From positions 1 through 14,361 of the forward strand of contig CAYRRA010000115.1 of assembly GCA_964426355.1 (NCBI GenBank): 14,361 nucleotides of DNA, in the 5' to 3' direction. The translations under genes and the position numbers were made by a program. Origin of the DNA: JAJFTV01 sp964426355 (GTDB lineage Bacteria > Chloroflexota > Anaerolineae > Anaerolineales > Anaerolineaceae). Shown piece after piece: positions 1 through 7,861 of the stretch (position 1 is the first letter of the stretch; the number at the start of each line of letters is the position of its first letter). The notes beneath the pieces are model-generated. The model was not told the DNA's origin, searched no databases, and worked only from the letters and a program-made list of their open reading frames with translations.

Positions 1-666
1 TTGGTGTTTACCGTAATCGGGATTTATTTCATTCTTCGCGATAAAGAATCAAACAGGTTTAAGATATTGCTTTTCTGGTTTTTTTGCAGTATTTTATTGC
101 TTTATTTTCCCTTTTCTCTGCAACGCAGGTTTATTTTTGGTTTATTTATCCCGGTTTCCATACTGGCAGTTTGGGGTGTGCATAGAATCACGGGAGGTAT
201 AATTCGATTACGCAGCAGGGCAATATTGTTGTTATCTGGTTTTTCCGTATTAACCAATGTCTTTCTGCTTTTATCAGGGTTGTTGGCTGTGCAGTCAAAC
301 CACCCGAGATTGGTTTTATCCGAAGAGGAACGAACCGCAATGAACTGGATACAAGACAATACGCCTGGCGATGCAGTGATTCTTTGTTCACCGGAATTTG
401 GAAATTTCATCCCTGCCTATACCGGCAGAAGAGTTGTTTATGGACATCCCTTTGAAACACCAGACGCAGAAGAAATGGAAGCCTGGGTGATAGGCTTTTT
501 TAGGGGTGATTACGATATGGATGACATTCAAGATATGCATGACACGTATCATTTCGAGTGGTTCTTTTATGGTCAAAGAGAAAGGAACTTGGGCTTACCT
601 GCGGTGTTAGAGGAATTAGTTGTAAAGTATCAAAACGAAAGTACAACCATTTATCAGCTTCGGTAG
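1..666 (+). CDS. GT-C-like polytopic membrane protein, C-terminal part (5' end outside window)
   Basis: The frame is open from base 1, so the gene almost certainly begins upstream and only the last 221 residues are visible; the TTG at base 1 is not a credible start. The visible part has about three hydrophobic helices (roughly residues 22-39, 44-60 and 73-96), then a soluble, probably extracytoplasmic tail of about 125 residues. Two landmarks recur in the gene at 2831-4441: a Q-R-R triplet at 41-43 after a P-F/Y turn, and a G-H motif at 148-149 followed by P-F-E-T. They are 107 residues apart here and 103 apart there, which supports paralogy. The tail ends in a W/F-F-Y-G strand and a Y/I-Y-Q-L-R terminus. 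Large membrane proteins of this shape in Chloroflexota are usually called glycosyltransferase-like or hypothetical; a GT-C fold is my inference. The stop lies 9 bp before the next start, so it is in the same operon. Confidence 0.8.
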   Translation: MVFTVIGIYFILRDKESNRFKILLFWFFCSILLLYFPFSLQRRFIFGLFIPVSILAVWGVHRITGGIIRLRSRAILLLSGFSVLTNVFLLLSGLLAVQSNHPRLVLSEEERTAMNWIQDNTPGDAVILCSPEFGNFIPAYTGRRVVYGHPFETPDAEEMEAWVIGFFRGDYDMDDIQDMHDTYHFEWFFYGQRERNLGLPAVLEELVVKYQNESTTIYQLR

Positions 667-675
667 GGAAAACTG

Positions 676-2841
676 ATGTTACGGAAAATTCTGACCGGGA
701 TGATATTGCTTGTTCCATTGATGATTTTGTTTCCTGGATTTACTCAATTTCTTTACCCTGCCGGCTCTTCTTACTCCGATTTAACAATCTCGCATTATCC
801 AAATTTACTATTTCTCCAAAAAAGCCTTGTGGAGACAAAGGAAATCCCACTTTGGGCGGATACGATTCTGGGTGGATACCCATTTGCCGCGAACCCGCTT
901 TCAGGGATATATTACCCGATGACCTGGTTGATTCTCTTCTTACCACAGCCATTTGGATTTACGTTTTCGGTTATCTTGCATTTGTTTTTTGGGGGGCTGG
1001 GCGTTTTTTTCTTGTTAAGGAAGATGAAGGCTGGTTTCTTCCCCGCGCTCATTGGTGCGGTAATCTTTGAATTGATGCCCAAGATGTTTGCCCATTTTGC
1101 ATCCGGGCATGTTACATTGCTCTATGCAGTCTGTTTTACTCCCTGGTTAGTCTACAGTGAGATGTCCCGACAGGAAAGCCACAGGTGGTCTTTTGGGGTA
1201 CTGCCAGGCATAATAATTGGCATGATCGCCCTGGCTGACGTTCGCTGGTTGCCCTATGCAATCCTGATTTGGGGACTTCAAGTGCTAAATTATGAATTTC
1301 GCACATTTTTTGCTGCTATAGCGGGGGTTCGAAGCTCTTTTCAAATCGTTTTTGAAACGATCAAACGCATTTTCAAATCCTACTTGCTCCAGGGTCTAAT
1401 AGCGTTGGGGATAGCAGCCCCATTGGTATTGATGCTGGCTGAATTTACTCAATATTCAACGCGCAGCTTACTGGAGGAAACTGACCGTCTCTTTTTATCG
1501 TTGTCTCCAGTTCGTCTTCTGGGCATGCTCCTTCCAGATATGGCTGCTTATAGTGAATGGGTCATTTTTCCAGGTGCATTGGCAGTTATTCTAATGGTTG
1601 CTGGCATTTCGAACCGCAATATCTTTAAAAAAATTGCCGTTTGGGCAATTTTTTTAGCTATCAGTATTTTTCTTGCTTTGGGCTCAAATAACCCTTTAAT
1701 GCCCATGTTGTCGAATTTGCCTGGTTTCAGCTATCTCAGAGTACCGACAAGAGCTTTGTTTCTTGCAGGATTTTCATTTTCTATCACAGCGGGGCTTGTG
1801 TTAGATGAATTTTTACCTATAGAGGAACAGAAGCAAATTAAGTTGCTCCCTGTCTTTGCATGTGCGCTTACCGTAATGGGTTTGGTTTTGGGACAGTATT
1901 TAATTAGCCGCGAGTTTAGCCTCGAATTTTTCTGGGGTGCGGTTTTTTTTCTTTTCTATACTGTCCTTCTCTGCACCCTGAACAATATAATTGGTTCAAA
2001 ACGAAATTCGCTATTCACTTTGATTCTTGTATTGTGTGTTTTCGAACTGGGCTTGGTAGACTATTCTCAGTTCAATCCTCGTGATCGAGATGAAGTAAAC
2101 ACCGAAGGCGATAAAACTGCTGCGCTGATTGCTTCTTACGATGATGTTTTCAGAGTCTATTCCCCCAGTTTTAGCATTCCACAATTAACAGCAGTTCGCT
2201 ATGGATTGGAGCTTGCAGATGGAATTGATCCGATGCAGTTAAAAAATTACGTTGTATTCATGGAGGAAGCCTCCGGTGTTCAAAATGACGGTTATTCTGT
2301 CACTTTGCCCGCATTGAAAAACGGGAAACCTGAAACGGACAACAGGGATGCCATACCGGATGCTTCGCTGCTTGGATTGCTTAACGTACGTTTTATTTGT
2401 GCGGAATATGATATCCATGCAGATCACATCAGACTGCTCGATAGCGTTGGTAACACGCGCGTCTATGAAAACATGCTCGTTCGCCCACGCGCCTGGTTGC
2501 AAGAGACCACAGACCTTTATGGGGAGAATTATTCCCCTGTGCAGTTACTTGCCCGAGAACCAAATTCAATTGAGCTCACCGCCGAGGGACCCGGTGTTGT
2601 TGTCCTGTCTGAAATCTATTACCCCGGATGGCGTGTTACGATAGATGGGAGTCCCGCTTCTTTAATCGAGATTGGTGGTTTATTGCGAGGTGTAGAAATT
2701 AAGCCTGGAATGCATTTCATTGAATTTTCATTTGCGCCAGTCCTGCATACGATAGGTTTGCTCATTGCATTGATAACATGGATTGCGTTGGGAATTTATT
2801 TTATCATGCACAGGAAAATTGACAGAAAAAATGAAACTTAG
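676..2841 (+). CDS. YfhO family membrane protein (probable GT-C glycosyltransferase)
   Basis: This 721-residue protein has many hydrophobic helices (about 12 by eye). It matches the YfhO pattern. After the first helix there is an extracytoplasmic loop with S-D-L at 34-36 and H-Y-P at 40-42, then an I-P-L-W element and G-G-Y-P-F-A-A-N before Y-Y-P. Near the C-terminus is the family's Y-Y-P-G-W turn (648-652) followed by an I-D-G strand, a beta-rich extracytoplasmic domain, a last helix and a basic tail. Characterised YfhO proteins in Firmicutes act in glycosylation of surface polymers such as lipoteichoic acid; the acceptor here is unknown. The start ATG is preceded by AGGGA at 665-669 with a 6-bp spacer, and the SD overlaps the stop of the previous gene. 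The paralog at 4438-6804 shares the same architecture. The gene carries several homopolymer runs (T6G6 at 985-996, T7 at 1004-1010, T8 at 1943-1950). Family call is fairly sure; substrate is not. Confidence 0.85.
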   Translation: MLRKILTGMILLVPLMILFPGFTQFLYPAGSSYSDLTISHYPNLLFLQKSLVETKEIPLWADTILGGYPFAANPLSGIYYPMTWLILFLPQPFGFTFSVILHLFFGGLGVFFLLRKMKAGFFPALIGAVIFELMPKMFAHFASGHVTLLYAVCFTPWLVYSEMSRQESHRWSFGVLPGIIIGMIALADVRWLPYAILIWGLQVLNYEFRTFFAAIAGVRSSFQIVFETIKRIFKSYLLQGLIALGIAAPLVLMLAEFTQYSTRSLLEETDRLFLSLSPVRLLGMLLPDMAAYSEWVIFPGALAVILMVAGISNRNIFKKIAVWAIFLAISIFLALGSNNPLMPMLSNLPGFSYLRVPTRALFLAGFSFSITAGLVLDEFLPIEEQKQIKLLPVFACALTVMGLVLGQYLISREFSLEFFWGAVFFLFYTVLLCTLNNIIGSKRNSLFTLILVLCVFELGLVDYSQFNPRDRDEVNTEGDKTAALIASYDDVFRVYSPSFSIPQLTAVRYGLELADGIDPMQLKNYVVFMEEASGVQNDGYSVTLPALKNGKPETDNRDAIPDASLLGLLNVRFICAEYDIHADHIRLLDSVGNTRVYENMLVRPRAWLQETTDLYGENYSPVQLLAREPNSIELTAEGPGVVVLSEIYYPGWRVTIDGSPASLIEIGGLLRGVEIKPGMHFIEFSFAPVLHTIGLLIALITWIALGIYFIMHRKIDRKNET

Positions 2842-4441
2842 TGACAATGAGAAGAAGTGGATATTGTGTTTCAGCCTGGTAGTGGTGATGATTACCACAA
2901 TACCGTATATAATTGCGTATAGCCATATAAGTAATTACAGGTTTACTGGTTTTTTGTTTGGCGTTGAAGACGGCAACTCTTATATTGCAAAGATGCTTTC
3001 AGGTGCGAACGGTGCATGGCTGTTTCGTTCACCTTACAGCGCCGAACCGCAGAATGGTTTTATTGCGTATTTGCCTTACCTTTTACTTGGCAAGATTACT
3101 TCATCCCCTGCGCAACATGAACAATTAGTTGCTCTTTACCAGATTTTTCGATGGTTGTCAGTAGGGTGGCTGGTTTACTGGACTTACCGATTTTCTGCTC
3201 TTTTCTTTTCAAATGTGTTTTATCGAAAAATCACAACCATCGTCAGTACCATTGGAGGTGGTTTAGGCTGGCTTTCACTGTTGGGAGTCACAGAACAACT
3301 TGGCTTTGGACTTCCATTAGAAATCTATTCCCCAGAAACTTTTGGTTTCCTATCGGTATTAGGACTACCTCATCTTGTTGCGGCGCGAGGTCTGCTGTTA
3401 TGCGGTTTTGTTCAGTATTTAACAGCCGTGTCTAATAAACAACGGATTTTTGCTGGTATCAGTTGGTTTGCGATCGGTATTTTTCAACCATTAATGCTGA
3501 TTACTGCCTGGGCTCTTTTATTTGTGCATTTAGGGTTAATCCTTTGTTTTGATTTATATTCATATCATCATAACCATTCAGGAAACCCATATCGCTGGCG
3601 ATTTTTCCTGAGAACCGCCCTCATGATGGTAATGATTTCTTCACCCTGGGTAATTTATAATTTTCTGGCATTCTCACTCGATTCGTACCTTTCAGGCTGG
3701 CAGGCGCAGAATATTCTGCCTTCTCCGCCTTTTTGGGATTACCTGTTTTCTTTTGCCTTGTTATTACCCTTTAGCCTGGTTGGAATTTATCGAACGCTGC
3801 GCAGCTCGCGCGAAGCTGAACACTTGCTCTTATTCGCCTGGATACTCGCATTTCCTTTTCTTGCTTATATGCCATATAATATGCAGCGCCGTCTGCCAGA
3901 AGGTATTTGGGTAGCGCTCAGTATTTCCGCTTTCCTCTTTTTTGCTCACAAAAAGGGTGTGAGGAGTAAGAAAGTGTCTTTCTTCCTCGCAGGGTTATCT
4001 CTGCTGACCTCACTAATGATAATTTCCGGTGGAATACAGGAAGTACTGAATCCCCGCGAGCCGATATTTCACAGCCAACAGGAAGTGCTGGCTTACCAAT
4101 ACCTGAATGAGGTTGCAGATGGTGGGGTTGTTGTGGCTTCTTATCCAGTATCCAATGCTTTACCAGCATGGGCGCCCGTTTATGTGCTGGTGGGGCATGG
4201 ACCCGAAAGCGTTCACTTCGATGAGACCAGCTTATTGGTGAAACAGCTATTTGCGGGCATTTTGAGCGAAGCTCAAATAAGCGAATTGATCAATGATTTC
4301 AACGTGAAGTTCTTGTTTTGGGGTCCTGAGGAACAAACAATGGGTGACTGGTCGCCAATTAAAACAGAGCTCTTCTCACTGGTTTATGAAGACCCTCCTT
4401 ACTTTGTCTTTCGGGTCAAATCCGCACAGGAAAAGAAATGA
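2831..4441 (+). CDS. GT-C-like polytopic membrane protein (paralog of the gene at 1-666)
   Basis: I place the start at ATG 2831 (536 aa). A longer frame opens at 2783, but it lies inside the previous gene and adds a non-hydrophobic extension. The chosen start overlaps the previous stop by 11 bp; its only SD-like match, AGGA at 2812-2815, is 15 bp away, so translation is probably coupled. After the first helix there is an extracytoplasmic loop with E46-D47-G-N-S-Y, the position where GT-C enzymes carry catalytic acidic residues. About ten further helices follow, then Q352-R-R, two to three helices, and a soluble tail with G455-H456-G-P-E-S. The tail motifs and their spacing match the partial gene at the left edge. 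I infer a GT-C-type glycosyltransferase or lipid-linked sugar transferase at the cell surface; no specific function is demonstrated by the sequence. It could instead be a non-enzymatic partner of the YfhO proteins. Confidence 0.75.
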   Translation: MKLSDNEKKWILCFSLVVVMITTIPYIIAYSHISNYRFTGFLFGVEDGNSYIAKMLSGANGAWLFRSPYSAEPQNGFIAYLPYLLLGKITSSPAQHEQLVALYQIFRWLSVGWLVYWTYRFSALFFSNVFYRKITTIVSTIGGGLGWLSLLGVTEQLGFGLPLEIYSPETFGFLSVLGLPHLVAARGLLLCGFVQYLTAVSNKQRIFAGISWFAIGIFQPLMLITAWALLFVHLGLILCFDLYSYHHNHSGNPYRWRFFLRTALMMVMISSPWVIYNFLAFSLDSYLSGWQAQNILPSPPFWDYLFSFALLLPFSLVGIYRTLRSSREAEHLLLFAWILAFPFLAYMPYNMQRRLPEGIWVALSISAFLFFAHKKGVRSKKVSFFLAGLSLLTSLMIISGGIQEVLNPREPIFHSQQEVLAYQYLNEVADGGVVVASYPVSNALPAWAPVYVLVGHGPESVHFDETSLLVKQLFAGILSEAQISELINDFNVKFLFWGPEEQTMGDWSPIKTELFSLVYEDPPYFVFRVKSAQEKK

Positions 4442-6804
4442 CTTTACGGAAATATCTGTCTGAGCGTTTATACCTGCTTCCAATCTGGATCTTCCCGATC
4501 GCCCTGTTTGCGCCAATTTTAATTAACAGCGAAGCGCTTTTTTGGGGTACGCCAGCTCTTCAGTTTATTCCCTGGCATCAACTTGTTATCGAAAATTTAC
4601 GGGAAGGAATCTTCCCACTCTGGAATTCGATGAATGGGATGGGGGCGCCGCTAGCAGCAAATTATCAATCCGCAGTTTTCTACCCGCCCAATTGGGTCGT
4701 ATTCCTTTTCGGCGCCTGGTTAGACACCGGGTGGTTGGCGTGGGCGCATACCTTGATGATAATGCTGCACCTGATCTGGATGGGGCTTGGTATGACTAAA
4801 CTTATGAAAACCCTGGGGTTTGGCGAAATGAGCCAGGTCATATCCGGTTTATCATTTTCCCTATGTGGGTATTTTGTGGCTAGAAACAGCTTTTTTAGCA
4901 TGATTTGGGCAGGAAGCTGGCTGCCGTGGATTATCTATGCTGTAAGCCGAATCGTATATCCGGGCAGTACTCATGTTAAAAAAAGCGCGCGGATCATTCA
5001 TTTTCCACTGGTACTATTCACCGCGTTGCAGCTTTTCGCAGGACATGCACAGTTGACATGGTACACTTTGTTACTGGCGGCAAGCTGGCTCTTGATAGGC
5101 GGGTGGACAGCCAATCGTTGGAGTGGCATGTGGGAAGCGATTGTTCAGGCAGTTCCGTCGCTTATTCTATCTGCCGGTTTATGCGCCATTCAACTCGGAT
5201 TAACCACTGAATACCTCTTTATTTCTCAGCGTTCCTCATCCGTAGATTTCGAAACTTCCATGACCTATTCACTTTGGATATGGCGTTTGGTCGGTTTCAT
5301 TACGCCAGGTCTATTTGGCAACCCTGGTCTTGGGAACTATTGGGGTTATGCCAGCTTTTGGGAGGATGCCCTTTACATTGGATTGATTCCTTTTTTCCTG
5401 GCATTAATGAGTCTTCAGAACGTGTTTTCCAGCTCAAAAAACGAAACCATGACTTCCAAAAATAAAATGTCGAGGTTTCTCTGGGTGATGGTCATAGTCT
5501 CGGTGTTACTGGCGTTGGGAAAGAACACGCCGATATTCAAATTCCTTTATCATTACATCCCAACGTTTGACATGTTCAATGCGCCAGCACGTTACTTAAT
5601 TTGGGCGGAATTTAGCCTGGTGGTGTTGGCTGGGATCGGATTTGAGAACTGGCATCGTCCACAAGGGAAAGCGTTGTATTGGACACGACTGGCAACGATG
5701 GGAGGATTGGCAGTTACATTAGGCGCATTTGCGGGATGGTATTTATTGCGTGATATCGCACCTTCCTTTGTGCGGGCGGTTGCCATTGCTGGCTTATTCT
5801 CGCTGGCAACGGGTATACTGACACTTTTTCATCCTCAAAATACTTCCTTGAGATATTCATTGTGGAAGATTTCTTTGGTCTTGATAATTGGGGTCGATTT
5901 GCTGATTGAAGGAAGAAACTTACTCCCTTCAGTTGACATGTCTTTTTACACATCCAAAATTCCGCATAATGGGCTAACCCCATTCTTTACAGGCAGAACT
6001 TACATCCATCCCGATCAGGAGTATTTCATAAAGTTTAAGAGATTCCTGACATTTTCAGATTATTCCATTTCTGAAGAGTGGAGAAACTTTCGTTATGCAC
6101 TCATTCCCAATATCAATATTCTCTCCGGCATTTACAGTGCAAACAACTTTGATCCGTTGGTAACGGAGCGCTATTTCCGTTGGATGGAGAAGGTAAGTGA
6201 TTTGCCATCTGATGCGCGCCAGCCCTGGTATAACATGATGAATGTAACTGCCGTCGAAACACGTCAGCGCCATTCTCATCTATCCATCCGGTTTGAACCT
6301 GTTGAAGGAAGCAACCGGTTTTGGATTTTTCCTTGCGCAAAGAGTGTTAAGCAACCGGAGACAGCCTGGGGGGAAGTCATTAAACAAATGAGTCAACAAA
6401 CTGGTTCCTTTGAGCCAGGTGTACTCATAGTAGAAGGAAATGGCACTGAAAATCAATCGTGTGAGCAAGTCATCCATGCGGATGTTACAGTGTTGTTAGA
6501 GAATTCCAACTATCTGACGGTTAAAGTTACCAGTGATGCAGATGGCTGGTTGATGCTGTCGGATAGCTGGTATCCTGGGTGGAAAGCTACAGTTGATGGT
6601 AATCCAGCCAGGGTATACCCTGCAAATTATGCGTTTAAAGCGGTTCAAATTCATAAAGGGGAAAATATGATCCAGTTTTCATATCTTCCGGTTTTGTTTA
6701 TCGTTGGTCTTTGCGTAAGCTGTTTCAGCATTTTGATTTTATTCTTGCTCTTTTATTTCTCAGTACGGGCAGAAAGAAAACTTCATTCCCAAAGATTGAT
6801 ATAA
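4438..6804 (+). CDS. YfhO family membrane protein, second copy
   Basis: This 788-residue polytopic protein starts at an ATG that overlaps the previous stop in an ATGA junction, with AGGAA at 4428-4432 five bases upstream. The N-terminal helix is followed by the loop W-G-T-P-A-L-Q-F-I-P-W (36-46), then F-P-L-W-N, G-M-G-A-P-L-A-A-N-Y-Q and F-Y-P-P-N-W, all typical of YfhO-type proteins. A central block resembles the first YfhO gene: T-P-I-F...F-D-M-F-N-A-P-A-R here against N-P-L-M-P...F-S-Y-L-R-V-P-T-R there. The C-terminal extracytoplasmic part carries W711-Y-P-G-W715 and V-D-G, then a final helix and basic tail. A long soluble insertion at about residues 500-690 precedes that motif. The acidic residue in the first loop of the other copy (S-D-L) has no obvious counterpart here; E32 lies a few residues earlier. 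Likely role: extracytoplasmic sugar transfer or processing of a surface glycan, with the acceptor unknown. It is the last gene of the membrane operon. Confidence 0.85.
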   Translation: MTLRKYLSERLYLLPIWIFPIALFAPILINSEALFWGTPALQFIPWHQLVIENLREGIFPLWNSMNGMGAPLAANYQSAVFYPPNWVVFLFGAWLDTGWLAWAHTLMIMLHLIWMGLGMTKLMKTLGFGEMSQVISGLSFSLCGYFVARNSFFSMIWAGSWLPWIIYAVSRIVYPGSTHVKKSARIIHFPLVLFTALQLFAGHAQLTWYTLLLAASWLLIGGWTANRWSGMWEAIVQAVPSLILSAGLCAIQLGLTTEYLFISQRSSSVDFETSMTYSLWIWRLVGFITPGLFGNPGLGNYWGYASFWEDALYIGLIPFFLALMSLQNVFSSSKNETMTSKNKMSRFLWVMVIVSVLLALGKNTPIFKFLYHYIPTFDMFNAPARYLIWAEFSLVVLAGIGFENWHRPQGKALYWTRLATMGGLAVTLGAFAGWYLLRDIAPSFVRAVAIAGLFSLATGILTLFHPQNTSLRYSLWKISLVLIIGVDLLIEGRNLLPSVDMSFYTSKIPHNGLTPFFTGRTYIHPDQEYFIKFKRFLTFSDYSISEEWRNFRYALIPNINILSGIYSANNFDPLVTERYFRWMEKVSDLPSDARQPWYNMMNVTAVETRQRHSHLSIRFEPVEGSNRFWIFPCAKSVKQPETAWGEVIKQMSQQTGSFEPGVLIVEGNGTENQSCEQVIHADVTVLLENSNYLTVKVTSDADGWLMLSDSWYPGWKATVDGNPARVYPANYAFKAVQIHKGENMIQFSYLPVLFIVGLCVSCFSILILFLLFYFSVRAERKLHSQRLI

Positions 6805-6805
6805 T
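6797..6805 (+). promoter_or_regulatory. Extended -10 promoter candidate for moxR-DUF58
   Basis: TGATATAAT gives a perfect extended -10 (TGN plus TATAAT). It spans the stop codon of the YfhO gene at 6802-6804. No good -35 box lies upstream, which an extended -10 can tolerate. Predicted transcription start is near 6812, giving a leader of about 75 nt to the MoxR start at 6889. Confidence 0.4.
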
Positions 6806-6823
6806 TAATTTTATTTCCCTTTA

Positions 6824-6852
6824 TTGACTGGAATACAGGTATCAGCTATTTT
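6824..6852 (+). promoter_or_regulatory. Sigma70-type promoter candidate for moxR-DUF58
   Basis: TTGACT at 6824-6829 (5 of 6 to consensus) is separated by exactly 17 bp from TATTTT at 6847-6852 (4 of 6). It lies in the 84-bp gap before moxR and would start transcription near 6859, about 30 nt before the start codon. It may act alone or alongside the extended -10 element at 6797-6805. Confidence 0.45.
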
Positions 6853-6879
6853 TCTGAGAAATGAGTCTGGGTGCATGAT

Positions 6880-6883
6880 GGAG
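6880..6883 (+). promoter_or_regulatory. Ribosome binding site that decides the MoxR start
   Basis: GGAG with a 5-bp spacer to ATG 6889. The in-frame GTG at 6871 has no such site, so the shorter start is preferred. Confidence 0.6.
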
Positions 6884-6888
6884 TGAAA

Positions 6889-7857
6889 ATGGATCGAAAT
6901 ATCAACGATATTCAAGAGTTTGTTGAAAAACTGGTCAGTAATCTAGAAAAGGTCATCATCGGAAAACGTGAGACCTTGGAGCTCACAGTAATTGGATTGC
7001 TGTGCCAGGGGCATCTGTTGATCGAAGATGTGCCGGGAGTCGGAAAAACCATGCTCGCGCGAAGCCTGGCAAAGTCGATTGGATGTGATTTTCGACGTAT
7101 TCAATTTACTCCAGATATGTTGCCAAGTGATGTAACGGGTGTGACGATTTTCAATCAAGTTACTCGCGAATTTGAATTTCGATCTGGTCCAATCATGTCG
7201 CAAATCGTTCTTGCGGATGAAATTAACCGGGCAACACCCAAGACTCAATCGGCTTTGCTGGAAGCCATGGAGGAACGCCAGGTCACGGTAGATGGAGTGA
7301 CTCATTATTTGCCTCAACCCTTTATGGTTATCGGTACGCAAAACCCCATTGAGTATGAAGGCACTTTTCAATTGCCCGAGGCACAACTTGACCGGTTTCT
7401 GATGAGGATACGATTGGGTTATCCTTCATTGAAAGATGAAATCAGCATTTTAGAGCAGCAACAGCTTGCCCACCCGATCACAGAATTGCGGGCAGTTACC
7501 ACCGCCGATGAAGTCATTCGTATGCAGGGGCTGGTTCGGCAGGTTTATCTTGCCCCTGTAATTAAACAGTATATTGTGGAGCTTATTCGCTCCACTCGCA
7601 CCAATGCTGATGTATATTTAGGGTCAAGCCCACGCGGCAGCTTGGGGCTTTTCCGTGCTGGACAAGCTCGCGCGGCGATGAATGGACGAGATTATGTTCT
7701 GCCGGATGATATTAAGGCACTTGCAATGCATGTTGTGGCACACAGAATGATGGTTGATCCGGCTGCTCGATTACGCGAGATCACTGCGGACTTTATCGTA
7801 GGTGAGGTTCTAAAAATATTGCCGGTTCCAGGTGGGGATCTGAGCAGAAAGATATAA
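6889..7857 (+). CDS. MoxR-family AAA+ ATPase
   Basis: This is a 322-residue, complete MoxR protein, the normal length for the family. Walker A is G50-V-G-K53-T54 within E-D-V-P-G-V-G-K-T. Walker B is L-A-D110-E111-I-N-R. Sensor 1 is N152 in G-T-Q-N-P-I-E. The L-P-E-A-Q-L-D-R-F block (about 162-170) holds the arginine-finger region, and sensor 2 is R249 in S-S-P-R-G-S. All catalytic residues are intact. MoxR ATPases are cytoplasmic chaperone-like machines that commonly act with vWA-containing partners; the DUF58 gene follows after 4 bp and is the likely partner. ATG 6889 with GGAG upstream is preferred to GTG 6871. Transcription probably begins in the preceding gap, making this the first gene of a separate unit. 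A 147-codon open frame on the opposite strand (6943-7386) is a shadow of this gene. Confidence 0.95.
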   Translation: MDRNINDIQEFVEKLVSNLEKVIIGKRETLELTVIGLLCQGHLLIEDVPGVGKTMLARSLAKSIGCDFRRIQFTPDMLPSDVTGVTIFNQVTREFEFRSGPIMSQIVLADEINRATPKTQSALLEAMEERQVTVDGVTHYLPQPFMVIGTQNPIEYEGTFQLPEAQLDRFLMRIRLGYPSLKDEISILEQQQLAHPITELRAVTTADEVIRMQGLVRQVYLAPVIKQYIVELIRSTRTNADVYLGSSPRGSLGLFRAGQARAAMNGRDYVLPDDIKALAMHVVAHRMMVDPAARLREITADFIVGEVLKILPVPGGDLSRKI

Positions 7858-7861
7858 CACG

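Noticed and set aside
558..1070. 170-codon plus-strand frame spanning the junction of the first two genes
   Set aside because: It is out of frame with both recognised genes, lacks an SD, and its translation is a low-hydrophobicity shadow of the YfhO coding sequence.
2783..2830. Longer N-terminus for the third membrane gene
   Set aside because: The extra 16 residues are a reading of the preceding gene's last codons in another frame; ATG 2831 gives a normal short N-terminus before the first helix.
6943..7386. 147-codon open frame on the minus strand inside moxR
   Set aside because: It lies entirely antisense to a clear MoxR gene with intact motifs, has no recognisable domain, and no promoter or SD is evident.
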